23,539 nt of DNA, taken from the NCBI GenBank assembly GCA_963926405.1, contig CAWUXI010000077.1:1-23539 (forward strand), given 5' to 3'. The notes below the pieces were generated by a model, which did not search any database, was not told where the DNA came from, and worked only from the letters and a program-made list of their open reading frames with translations. Position 1 is the stretch's first letter. Each line of letters starts with the position of its first letter. This DNA is from CALSMU01 sp963926405 (GTDB taxonomy: Bacteria > Bacteroidota > Bacteroidia > Flavobacteriales_D > Parvicellaceae). A program made the position numbers and the translations under genes. Below are positions 7,116 to 14,959 of the stretch, piece after piece.

Positions 7116-8381
7116 ATGAATAAGAAAAATCTTTTAAAAGCTTTAGGACCAGGAATTCTATTTGCGTCAACTGCAATTGGTGTATCTCACCTTGTTCAAT
7201 CTACGCAAGCTGGAGAAAAATTTGGCTTTGGATTGCTGTGGGCTGTTGTTATTGCAAACTTCTTGAAATACCCATTCTTTGAATATGGTTCTAGATATGC
7301 AAATGCAACAGGGACTAGCATTATAGATGGCTATAAAAAATTAGGGAAGCCGGTCCTTTGGGCTTATTTTTTAATCACTATAGCCTCAATGTTCATGGTA
7401 GCTTCAGCTGTTGGATTTGTAACGTCAGGATTTATGCAAAACTTGTTTGGAATTGAATCTTCTGGAGCAACAACCCTTCTATTATTTGCTGTTTGCGGAG
7501 GAATTTTAATCTCAGGAAAATTTAGTGTTTTAGATACGTTAATTAAGATTATAGGGATTGTATTACTTATCTCCACTCTTATAGCATTTGTTATGACCTT
7601 AATAAATGGACCTATGGGTTCAAAACCATTATTCGAGGGTAATATATTCCCGGATTCAGATGATGGAATTTTCTTTTTATTAGGCTTAATGGGCTGGATG
7701 CCCACTGCTCTAGATTTAAGCACCTGGAATAGCTTATGGACAATTGAAAGAATTAAACAAACTGGATATAAACCAACAATGAAAGAAACATTATTCGATT
7801 TCAACTTTGGGTACCTTATTTCTGCATTACTCTCCCTATGTTTTATTACTATGGGAGCTTATTTACTTTATGGGACTTCAGAAACACTTCCTAATGATTC
7901 TGCTGGGTTTGCCAATGGAATAGTTAATTTATACACCCAAACAATGGGAAGTTGGTCATATATACTTATCGCAGCAGCATCCTTTTCGATTATGTTCGGT
8001 ACCTGTATAGCTGTTTTTGATGGCTATGGAAGAGCTATACAGCGTAGTTCAGAGTTGATTTTTATTAGTCAAAAGTCAACTTCTAAAAACCCCAACAGCA
8101 AAATGTACATCACCACAATTCTGCTCGTTGTAATAGGAAGTTTCAGCATAATTGAATTTGTTAAAACCACCGATTTTGGAATCAAAGGTTTGGTAAACAT
8201 GGCAACCACCCTTTCATTCATAATTGCACCAACAATTGCTGTATTTAATGTAATACTTGTTCGAAAAAAACACATTGGAGATCACGTACCACCAACCTGG
8301 ATTAAAATTACTAGCTACCTAGGCATCATTTTCCTCATAGCATTTAGCCTATACTTTCTTGTTCATAAATTTGGCGGATAA
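7116..8381 (+). CDS. Nramp-superfamily transporter with a divergent metal site
   Basis: The 421-residue product is an integral inner-membrane protein with about 11 hydrophobic helices and the Nramp helix-1 framework: LGPGILFASTAIG, then QAGEKFGFGLLW, matching the family's GPGFLAS...DPGN...QAGAxFGYxLLW. The metal-coordinating DPGN of helix 1 is replaced by GVSH (residues 22-25), and the helix-6 MPH is MPT (Met195-Pro196-Thr197). Canonical Nramps use the Asp, Asn and Met to bind Mn2+ or Fe2+; only the Met is kept. It may be a different-substrate branch of the superfamily, so manganese transport should not be assumed. Proton-linked metal or other cation uptake is the default guess. The start at 7116 is chosen because the upstream TTG falls within the promoter. 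Confidence 0.85.
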   Translation: MNKKNLLKALGPGILFASTAIGVSHLVQSTQAGEKFGFGLLWAVVIANFLKYPFFEYGSRYANATGTSIIDGYKKLGKPVLWAYFLITIASMFMVASAVGFVTSGFMQNLFGIESSGATTLLLFAVCGGILISGKFSVLDTLIKIIGIVLLISTLIAFVMTLINGPMGSKPLFEGNIFPDSDDGIFFLLGLMGWMPTALDLSTWNSLWTIERIKQTGYKPTMKETLFDFNFGYLISALLSLCFITMGAYLLYGTSETLPNDSAGFANGIVNLYTQTMGSWSYILIAAASFSIMFGTCIAVFDGYGRAIQRSSELIFISQKSTSKNPNSKMYITTILLVVIGSFSIIEFVKTTDFGIKGLVNMATTLSFIIAPTIAVFNVILVRKKHIGDHVPPTWIKITSYLGIIFLIAFSLYFLVHKFGG

Positions 8382-8447
8382 TTGATTGTTTTGTCCAAAT
8401 AATAAGAAACACATATACCACCGCAACCATACTCATACTTTAGAAGT

Positions 8448-8612
8448 ATGAAAAAGCTAATTATTCTGATTGTCTCAGTAATTATTTTTACAGCTTGCGA
8501 AAAACCAGAAACAGTTCAAAATATTGTATCTGAAGCAGAACCAATTGGATTTATTGATTCTTTATCTCACAGGCAATGCAGTGACTTACCTAAGCCTGAA
8601 AAACATGATTGA
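8448..8612 (+). CDS. Small lipoprotein of unknown function, 54 aa
   Basis: The ATG at 8448 opens a 54-codon frame ending at TGA 8610-8612. It starts MKKLIILIVSVIIFTAC, a textbook lipoprotein signal with lipobox F-T-A-C and Cys17, leaving a mature part of 38 residues with one more Cys (44) and a charged C-terminus. The frame overlaps the start of the SanA-like gene by 8 nt (ATGATTGA), an arrangement typical of translational coupling. The gene follows the Nramp-like gene after 66 nt. The signal and the coupled overlap make it credible in spite of its size. I do not recognise a family, and a role with the SanA-like protein is only inferred from the overlap. Confidence 0.65.
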   Translation: MKKLIILIVSVIIFTACEKPETVQNIVSEAEPIGFIDSLSHRQCSDLPKPEKHD

Positions 8613-9261
8613 AAAAATTAAAATTTTAATTTACAATAAATGGATGTATCGATTATTTCTCATCATGTTCACCACAATTACCAGTATTGAATTATCATTT
8701 CAATATATCACGAGAAGCACAAAACAACAGATCTTCAGCGAAGTTGAAGAAATTCCAAATAACCAAGTGGGCTTGGTTTTAGGAACCAGTAGTCTTCTTA
8801 AAAACGGAAATCATAATCCTTATTTTATTTACAGAATGGAAGCTGCGGCTCTTCTATATCACTCTAGGAAAGTAGAAATCTTGATTGTTAGTGGAGACAA
8901 CCACACTAAAAGCTACGATGAACCAAAAGACATGGAAGACTATTTAACTGATTTAGGAGTTCCTTCATCTAAAATAATTAAAGATTATGCTGGTTTCAGA
9001 ACATTTGACTCTGTTATTCGCGCGAACAAAGTTTTTGGACAAACAGAATTGACAATCATCTCACAGGAATTTCATAATCAAAGAGCAATTTTTATCTGTA
9101 ATAACAAGAACATTAAAGCTGTTGCCTACAATGCAAAAGCTGTATTTAGCACGCCACGAAACACACTTAGAGAATACCTCGCTAAATTTAAAGCTGTTCT
9201 AGATGTTTTCATACTGGGTACTCCACCAAAATTTCTTGGTGAAAAAATCACAATTTCCTAA
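8605..9261 (+). CDS. SanA-like DUF218 (ElyC/SanA/YdcF) envelope protein
   Basis: The 218-residue product matches E. coli SanA along its length: an N-terminal membrane anchor at about 14-33, then VGLVLGT at 55-61, YFIYRMEAA, ILIVSGDN at 92-99, SYDEP...M at 103-110, KDYAGFRTFDSVIRANKVFG at 126-145, TIISQEFHNQRAIFI at 150-164, LREYLAKFKA at 188-197 and the PPKFLGE end. SanA-type proteins sit in the inner membrane facing the periplasm and affect envelope permeability to large antibiotics; the reaction is unknown. An earlier TTG-type start (8524) would place 27 residues inside the small lipoprotein gene; ATG 8605 is preferred because it sits at the stop of that gene. Its stop abuts the stop of the convergent ChaN-like gene with no spacing. 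Confidence 0.9.
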   Translation: MIEKIKILIYNKWMYRLFLIMFTTITSIELSFQYITRSTKQQIFSEVEEIPNNQVGLVLGTSSLLKNGNHNPYFIYRMEAAALLYHSRKVEILIVSGDNHTKSYDEPKDMEDYLTDLGVPSSKIIKDYAGFRTFDSVIRANKVFGQTELTIISQEFHNQRAIFICNNKNIKAVAYNAKAVFSTPRNTLREYLAKFKAVLDVFILGTPPKFLGEKITIS

Positions 9262-10116
9262 TTAATGTGTAGAAGTCATGTTTTCATGAACGCAAATGAT
9301 GAAATCGGCTTGCCCCTTATATTTATCTTCCAAATGAAAAACATCTGCCTGCGACACTGTCGATATTGTTCCATAATTAAATTCAGGCTTTTCCTGTTTT
9401 AAATACCATAAAATCCCATCATAAAAATCTGAATGAAAAGCACCATTAAAATGCAATGAAAGAGCTCCATCTATATGATTTTTCAAAATAAAATGAGCCA
9501 TTGTTGCGTCTTTTGTTGCTTGGGCTTTAGGCATATTGGAACCACCATGACCCCCCATCATCTCAAGCATTTTTACATATCCTGGAAGTGTACTGTCGTA
9601 TTTCATAGGCAATGGAGCCATCCAAATTTTCTCCTCATCTGGCAATAAATCTAATCTTTCAAAACCTCCCTTAAATACATGGTTTGCATATCTTCTTGGA
9701 ATATTTGCCGCTACAAATTTTAACTTATTCTCTTTAGCATACTCCACCAAAGGCGCGTAATCCGTGGAATAATTCGGCCATAACCTAGCTAAAGTATCAA
9801 ATGCTTTTGCGTCAATTTTTCCTGCTATATAAGCATCCAATTCATCCTGATTATCTGCTTCGAACATTTCTGCTGCCAGAACCAAATCTCTTGTCTTGTC
9901 TAATTCTATTGTTACTTCCAACTGCAGCCAATGCACAATGGGGTTATCATGGTATTCTCCAAAAAGAACAACATCCTTTTCATTTAAAGATTTAAGCATC
10001 TTCGTATAGGAAACTTTCTTTCCTTTACTGTCAAATATTGTATAAGCAGCCTTATCTTGTCCTAATCCTAATACACATTTTGTTATTAAAATGAGAATCA
10101 AAGGAATTTTACTCAT
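9262..10116 (-). CDS. ChaN-like family protein (PF04187, haem-binding uptake-like)
   Basis: The 284-residue product has a signal peptide (MSKIPLILILITKCVLGLG, cleavage probably before Gln20) and then a domain of the ChaN type, whose Campylobacter member binds haem as a dimer in the outer envelope. Landmarks are VVLFGEYHDNP at 49-59, AAEMFEADNQ at 81-90, LWPNYSTDYAPLVEYAKEN at 112-130, FVAANIPRRYAN at 134-145, and the end block GALSLHFNGAFHSDFYDG at 217-234. The Glu-Tyr-His and Gly-Ala-Phe-His motifs are the conserved active-site-like pocket of the EreA/ChaN fold. There is a Cys14 in the signal but no convincing lipobox. It starts 4 nt after the stop of the lipoprotein gene upstream and is likely cotranscribed with it. 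Haem as ligand is a family-level expectation only. Confidence 0.85.
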   Translation of the reverse strand: MSKIPLILILITKCVLGLGQDKAAYTIFDSKGKKVSYTKMLKSLNEKDVVLFGEYHDNPIVHWLQLEVTIELDKTRDLVLAAEMFEADNQDELDAYIAGKIDAKAFDTLARLWPNYSTDYAPLVEYAKENKLKFVAANIPRRYANHVFKGGFERLDLLPDEEKIWMAPLPMKYDSTLPGYVKMLEMMGGHGGSNMPKAQATKDATMAHFILKNHIDGALSLHFNGAFHSDFYDGILWYLKQEKPEFNYGTISTVSQADVFHLEDKYKGQADFIICVHENMTSTH

Positions 10117-10120
10117 TTTA

Positions 10121-10723
10121 TTACTTTTTTGTAACCATTAGCATACTCTTCAAATTAATTAAAGCCAATATGTCTTTTGATTTTTCTGAATCTGATTGAT
10201 TATTTGCCTCTATAGTAATTAACAACCTATTTCCAATACCTGCTGTAACATTTGCCTTGTTATTTATTTTTTCAAAAGATTCCCAACCACTTACCTCATT
10301 ATTAAAGCTAAATGATTTAGCATATGTATCGTCTGAATCAATCGTTATGCCCTTTCCCCACATTGCAGTTGACATTTTATATAAATTCCTAGCAGCATTA
10401 TAATCAAGTATTCCAATATGAATATAACCTCCATTAGCATTTGTATATTCTGCTGTTGCGCTTGAAACAGAGAATCCCTCCATATCTAATGTTGTTCCTT
10501 CTGGATCTTCCATATTGTATCCATCAATGGCTAAAGGCAGAAATTTCTCCAAATCTTTATAATGAATTGGCTCACCACCTTCTGCTGGATTGAGTCCATT
10601 GCTATTATTTTGAATATCTGGAGTAATTATTCCCAAAGATTCATTTTTAACTTCCTTTGCACCGCAAGAATTAACAATAATAACAACAGATAGCAAGACA
10701 ATTAATTTATATACTTTTTTCAT
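10121..10723 (-). CDS. Uncharacterised lipoprotein, 200 aa
   Basis: The product begins with a lipoprotein signal (lipobox V-N-S-C, Cys20), followed by an Asn/Gly-rich linker to about residue 50 and one compact domain. That domain has a GY(N)MEDPEGTTLDMEGFSVSSATAEY opening, an ILDYNAARNLYKMSTAMW middle and a NRLLITIEANN strand near the end. A conserved-looking pattern of alternating strands suggests an alpha/beta fold that reports on or binds something in the periplasm, but I do not recognise a characterised family. It has its own predicted promoter and is the first gene of a pair with the ChaN-like gene (4 nt apart), so the two may act together at the cell envelope. Confidence 0.8.
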   Translation of the reverse strand: MKKVYKLIVLLSVVIIVNSCGAKEVKNESLGIITPDIQNNSNGLNPAEGGEPIHYKDLEKFLPLAIDGYNMEDPEGTTLDMEGFSVSSATAEYTNANGGYIHIGILDYNAARNLYKMSTAMWGKGITIDSDDTYAKSFSFNNEVSGWESFEKINNKANVTAGIGNRLLITIEANNQSDSEKSKDILALINLKSMLMVTKK

Positions 10724-10741
10724 ATATGTATTATTTTATTA

Positions 10742-10768
10742 CAAAATACTAAGAATTTCGCACAACAA
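10742..10768 (-). promoter_or_regulatory. Predicted promoter of the lipoprotein/ChaN-like pair
   Basis: On the minus strand TTG (10766-10768), a 17-nt spacer and TATTTTG (10742-10748) give a one-base-short version of the flavobacterial TTG-N17-19-TAnnTTTG promoter. It lies about 20 nt before the ATG at 10723, leaving a short AT-rich leader without a Shine-Dalgarno sequence. Confidence 0.4.
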
Positions 10769-10840
10769 GAAATGTCCGCCATTAAAACTTATTAAAAGAT
10801 ATTATAATTCTTAAATTAGGAAAAATTAAAACCTTAGTAT

Positions 10841-11092
10841 ATGAAAATTTGCATGGTTCATTTCCGAAGAAATACCTACACGAAAATCGCGCCTAATATA
10901 ATAAAAAAAGAGCAAGAAAGAATGGGAAAACTAATGAGAGAAAATATTATACAGTAAGTATATATGAATAAAACCATGGGTAATCTTTGGATGGTTTTTA
11001 AAATTGAGAACGAAGAAATACTTAGAGAAATAATCCAAACTTTGCCAATGTGTAAAGACTTGTATTATGAAACAAATGAATTGATGGCCTAA
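10841..11092 (+). pseudogene. Muconolactone-isomerase/YciI-like small protein, interrupted by an in-frame stop
   Basis: One plus-strand frame from ATG 10841 runs 84 codons to TAA 11090-11092 and is broken only by TAA 10955-10957 (codon 39). The 38 codons before the stop (MKICMVHFRRNTYTKIAP..., ending MGKLMRENIIQ) and the 44 after it (VYMNKTMGNLWMVFKIENEE..., then REIIQTLPM and YYETNELMA) together form one small ferredoxin-like alpha/beta domain of the muconolactone delta-isomerase type: first strand, a helix with E-R-M-x-K-L-M, the strand GNLWMVFKIE, a helix EEILREIIQTLPM and a last strand. No frame change is needed to join the halves, so a nonsense mutation is simplest. An internal ATG at 10964 could restart translation. 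Its end overlaps the convergent priA end by 4 nt. A sequencing error at codon 39 is not excluded. Confidence 0.6.
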
Positions 11093-13560
11093 AGTGGATC
11101 CACGTCAATTTTAACACGTACAGATTTATACCCATCAATTTGTTTAAGGTTCGCAAGATTATCTAACAAGTATGCTTTTACTTTAGCAATAGATGCACTT
11201 CGTTCAAATTTAATAGTTACTAATTTATTGTAAACATTCTTAATCCTAGGAACAGATGGATACTCAGGACCTAATATCCTATTACCCAGTTTTACCTGAA
11301 GCATTTTTGCCAGTTCAGCACTAGCTGAATCTGTAATCTCCTTTTCTTTATGCCGAACAGTTAACCTTATCAATCTATAAAATGGTGGATATTGATAATT
11401 TTTTCTCTCATAAAGTTCTTGATCATACATTCCATCGTAATCATTTTGCATGACTTTCTGGATAATCCAATGGTCTGGAGTATGCGTTTGAACTATAACT
11501 TTACCTCTACGTTTTTTCCTTCCTGCTCGACCACTCACCTGAGTCATTAATTGGTAAGCTCTTTCAAACGCTCTGAAATCAGGGTAATAAAGCATATCAT
11601 CTGCATTTAAAATACCCACAAGTGATACATTATCAAAATCAAGACCTTTGGTAACCATTTGTGTACCTACCAAGATATCTATTTCTCTATTCTCAAAATC
11701 ATTTATTATATTCTGATAAGCAAATTTAGAACGAGTAGAATCCAAATCCATTCTTTGAATTTTCACTTCACTTGATAAGTGAATGGATATTTCTTCTTCA
11801 ATTTTTTCTGTTCCAAAACCCAACATTTTAATTTCCGAACTGCCGCAAGCATCGCATTTATGAGGCGGACTTATTGTATATCCACAATAGTGACAATTTA
11901 GTTTATGCGTATATTTATGATAGGTTAAACTTACATCACATCTAGTACACATTGGAACCCACCCACAAACTTCACAAGTCCATCTAGGAGCATATCCTCT
12001 CCTGTTTTGGAAAAGTATAATTTGCTCTTTTCGCTCAAGAGCATTTTTCATTTCTTTAATTAGAAATTCTGAGAATATTCCATGCATTTTTTTCTTCTTC
12101 TTATGCTCACCAATATCTGCGCATAGAATTTCGGGTAATTGCATATTACCAAATCGTCTCTTCATTTCAACCAAGCCTATCTTTCCATCTTTTGCACTAT
12201 ACATGGTTTCAATGGATGGTGTAGCAGACCCAAGCAATACTTTCGCGCCATGCATTTTCGCTAAAACATAAGCTGTATCTCTCGCGTTATATCTGGGTGC
12301 TGGATCATGTTGCTTAAAAGATGTTTCGTGTTCTTCATCAACTATAACAAGCCCTAAATTATCAAATGGTAAAAAAACAGCACTTCTAGCCCCTAAAAGG
12401 ACATCATATTTATGTAATTTATTTTTTAAAACAGCATTCCAAACTTCAACTCTTTCGTTGGGAGAAAATTTTGAATGATATATCCCAATTTTATCCCCAA
12501 AATATTTACGCAAGCGATTTATCATTTGAGTTGTAAGTGCTATTTCGGGTAACAAGTATAAAACTTGCTCTCCTTTTGCAATGTGCTTGTTGATGAGTTC
12601 GACATAGACTTCCGTTTTACCACTTCCTGTTACACCATGAAGCAAACAAATATCCTTTTCTTCAAAAGACTTTTCAACACTCGATAAAGCTATTTTTTGA
12701 TCAGCAGAAAGCTCTTTAGTATCATTTCTTGCTCCTTCATATTCTTTAAAACGACCTATTTCTAATGCATATTCAGTTAAAACACCTTTTTCATACAGTC
12801 CTTTTAATACCGCAGGTGAGCTAGAGGCCTTATTTAGTAGCTCCGTTTTTTTAACCTCCACTTTATTCCCAAAGTAGTTACTCATTTGCAAGTACAACAT
12901 AAGTAACTCCTGTTGTTTTACAGCTCTTTTTAATTCATCAAAAAGAGTTTCAATCTTGTCCTCATTTTGATATTCCTCTGCTAATTCAACATACTTTTCT
13001 TTTTTAGGGCGATAACTTTCTTTTAATTCTTCTTCCGCTACCACAACACCTTTATCGATGAGCCTTTTAACAATCGGGTATACGGTTTTTATATCCAATA
13101 TCTCTCCTATCTCTCCTAAACTCAAGACAGATCTTAATTCTAAAGCATCCTTAATTAAGTATTCCTGATCACTAAGGCTAGACAAATCTCCTTCAAAACG
13201 ATCATTAATAAGCACTTTAGTTTCGCTTGCTAATTTCAAACTACTTGGTAAAGCAGCCAGCATAACCTCCCCAATATGACACATGTAATGTTCAGAAATC
13301 CAATCCCAAAGTTTTAACTGAATCGCAGTTACTATAGGCTTCTCATCCAGAATAAACTCAATGTATTTAGTTGTATATTTTGGTGGTGTATTATGAATTT
13401 TCTTAACAATGGCTGTATACAACTTACTGCGGCCAAACGGAATAACAACGCGCTGACCAATGCAAACAAATTCATTCAATTCGAATGGAATACGGTAGGT
13501 ATACAGATTCGGAACCGCCAAAGGCAGAATCACATCTATGAATATTGTTTCACGCTCCAT
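11089..13560 (-). CDS. priA: Primosomal protein N' (replication restart helicase PriA)
   Basis: The 823-residue product is a complete PriA, the superfamily 2 3'-5' DNA helicase that recognises stalled forks and reloads the replicative helicase. In order: the N-terminal 3'-DNA-binding domain (1-110, with VPNLYTYRIP and G.RVVIPFGR), a winged-helix region, Walker A GVTGSGKT at 309-316, DEEH at 408-411, LGSATPS at 443-449, and a zinc-binding insert with four Cys pairs (529/532, 538/541, 556/559, 569/572). Helicase motifs V and VI follow (GTQMVTKGLDF, then QVSGRAGR), and then the C-terminal domain. All eight zinc cysteines are present. It begins 24 nt after the pfkA stop and may be cotranscribed with it. 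Confidence 0.97.
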   Translation of the reverse strand: MERETIFIDVILPLAVPNLYTYRIPFELNEFVCIGQRVVIPFGRSKLYTAIVKKIHNTPPKYTTKYIEFILDEKPIVTAIQLKLWDWISEHYMCHIGEVMLAALPSSLKLASETKVLINDRFEGDLSSLSDQEYLIKDALELRSVLSLGEIGEILDIKTVYPIVKRLIDKGVVVAEEELKESYRPKKEKYVELAEEYQNEDKIETLFDELKRAVKQQELLMLYLQMSNYFGNKVEVKKTELLNKASSSPAVLKGLYEKGVLTEYALEIGRFKEYEGARNDTKELSADQKIALSSVEKSFEEKDICLLHGVTGSGKTEVYVELINKHIAKGEQVLYLLPEIALTTQMINRLRKYFGDKIGIYHSKFSPNERVEVWNAVLKNKLHKYDVLLGARSAVFLPFDNLGLVIVDEEHETSFKQHDPAPRYNARDTAYVLAKMHGAKVLLGSATPSIETMYSAKDGKIGLVEMKRRFGNMQLPEILCADIGEHKKKKKMHGIFSEFLIKEMKNALERKEQIILFQNRRGYAPRWTCEVCGWVPMCTRCDVSLTYHKYTHKLNCHYCGYTISPPHKCDACGSSEIKMLGFGTEKIEEEISIHLSSEVKIQRMDLDSTRSKFAYQNIINDFENREIDILVGTQMVTKGLDFDNVSLVGILNADDMLYYPDFRAFERAYQLMTQVSGRAGRKKRRGKVIVQTHTPDHWIIQKVMQNDYDGMYDQELYERKNYQYPPFYRLIRLTVRHKEKEITDSASAELAKMLQVKLGNRILGPEYPSVPRIKNVYNKLVTIKFERSASIAKVKAYLLDNLANLKQIDGYKSVRVKIDVDPL

Positions 13561-13584
13561 TTATAATATAAAATCAAAAAAAAC

Positions 13585-14565
13585 TTAAAGTGCTAGAATT
13601 TCAGCTAACGAAAGTAATTGTTTATTTAATTCTTTATGATGTTTAACTGCCTTTTCAAAAGGTGTAAATACTAGCTCCTTATTAACCAAACCTATCATCT
13701 CTCCTTTGCGCCCTTCTACTAAAGCATCTACAGCACCGGCTCCTAGTCTACTTGCTAATACTCTGTCAAATGCCGATGGATTACCACCTCTTTGAATATG
13801 ACCTAAAATTGAAACGCGAATATCGAAATGTTCGTATTTCTCCTTAACAGCATCTGCAACTTTATAAGCACCGCCATACCCATCTCCTTCAGCGACTATA
13901 ACAATACTTCCTGATTTATTCTTCCTTCTTTCCCCACCTAGTTTATTTAACAAGTGATCTATATAGGTATGTGTTTCCGGGATTAGGATAGCTTCCGCAC
14001 CCACTGCAATGCCACTTCGAAGAGCAATAAATCCAGCATCTTTCCCCATTACTTCAACAATAAATAAGCGATCATGACTATTTGCTGTATCCCTTATTTT
14101 ATCCACTGCACTCACTATTGTGTTCAAAGCAGTATCGTATCCAATTGAGTCGTCTGTTCCATATAAATCATTATCGATAGTTCCTGGAACACCAATTATT
14201 GGAACACCAAATTCTCTTGTAAAAATAGCGGCGCCTGTAAAAGTACCATCACCTCCAATTGCAACGATAGCATCAATATTGTTTCTTTGAATGTTATCAA
14301 AGGCTTTCTTCCTCCCTTGAACTGTAATAAAATCAATGCTTCGCGCAGTTTTTAAAATGGTACCTCCCTTTTGAATGATGTTTCCTACGGAAGATTTATC
14401 CAATTGAATAAAATCGTTATTTATCAAACCTTCATACCCCCGTAATGCTCCGACTACTTCTATATTACTGTGCACCGCTTTCCGAACAATCGCTCTTATG
14501 CAAGCATTCATTCCAGGAGCATCTCCTCCTGAAGTGAAAACAGCAATTTTCTTAATCTTACGCAT
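13585..14565 (-). CDS. pfkA: ATP-dependent 6-phosphofructokinase
   Basis: The 326-residue product is a group A phosphofructokinase, which phosphorylates fructose 6-phosphate to fructose 1,6-bisphosphate, the committed step of glycolysis in the cytoplasm. Seen are TSGGDAPGMNACIRA at 11-25, RGYEGL at 42-47, GGDGTFTGA at 104-112, VPGTIDNDLYGTD at 126-138 with catalytic Asp131, DTA at 144-146, EVMGKDAGF at 171-179 and IPETH at 195-199, then ILGHIQRGG near the C-terminal third. Gly in GGDG(T) and in PGTIDND (not PKTIDND) indicates ATP rather than pyrophosphate as phosphoryl donor. The length is typical of the short bacterial tetrameric enzyme. It is the first gene of the pfkA-priA pair, with a long AT-rich region upstream. 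Confidence 0.97.
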   Translation of the reverse strand: MRKIKKIAVFTSGGDAPGMNACIRAIVRKAVHSNIEVVGALRGYEGLINNDFIQLDKSSVGNIIQKGGTILKTARSIDFITVQGRKKAFDNIQRNNIDAIVAIGGDGTFTGAAIFTREFGVPIIGVPGTIDNDLYGTDDSIGYDTALNTIVSAVDKIRDTANSHDRLFIVEVMGKDAGFIALRSGIAVGAEAILIPETHTYIDHLLNKLGGERRKNKSGSIVIVAEGDGYGGAYKVADAVKEKYEHFDIRVSILGHIQRGGNPSAFDRVLASRLGAGAVDALVEGRKGEMIGLVNKELVFTPFEKAVKHHKELNKQLLSLAEILAL

Positions 14566-14959
14566 ACCTCCATTTTTATCAACATCTTTTCAATCAAAAT
14601 ACTTCATGAAAATATCGATTTTTGACAATGTACGAAAAACAAAATATATTTTAACAAACTTGATTAAATCAATAAGTATAGATTCTTTCTTTAATTAAAA
14701 CATTTACTTGATAAACAGTGATTTAAATATTCTTATATAAATTGTTAATTTACACAATACATAGTCCGTAATTCAGCTCTAAACTTTCATGTTAAACTGA
14801 AAATTTTAGCAATTTACAAAGGAATCAAATAGTCGAAATAAAATTATATAAGAATTAAATTCTATTTAACTTCAAAATAAAAGAAAATATATTTTGGATG
14901 TTACCCCCATTATTGTTTCCTTTGACTAATATAAAATGTTGTAGAACAAAATTTCACAA
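14566..14959. other. Intergenic region between the divergent pfkA and lipoprotein genes
   Basis: This 394-nt AT-rich stretch separates two divergent genes and should hold both promoters. On the minus strand TATTTTG occurs upstream of pfkA, but without a well-spaced TTG. On the plus strand, TTTG at 14921-14924 lies close to the lipoprotein start without a good -7 partner. An ATTGT-N8-ACAAT inverted repeat lies at 14741-14758. I see no credible gene here; a plus-strand frame across the pfkA start is a shadow. Confidence 0.5.
14741..14758. promoter_or_regulatory. Possible operator: ATTGT-N8-ACAAT inverted repeat
   Basis: Two perfect 5-nt inverted arms around an 8-nt AT-rich spacer have the shape of a dimeric repressor site and lie in the middle of the pfkA/lipoprotein divergent region, about 175 and 200 nt from the two starts. 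In DNA this AT-rich such short arms occur by chance, so this is a weak call. Confidence 0.15.

Noticed and set aside
7364..7804. Minus-strand frame of 146 codons within the Nramp-like gene
   Set aside because: It is a shadow of membrane-protein codons, rich in Ile, Asn and Pro without a domain; the plus frame is clearly coding.
8524..8604. Upstream extension of the SanA-like protein from a TTG at 8524
   Set aside because: It would lie inside the small lipoprotein gene; the SanA-type membrane anchor starts after ATG 8605.
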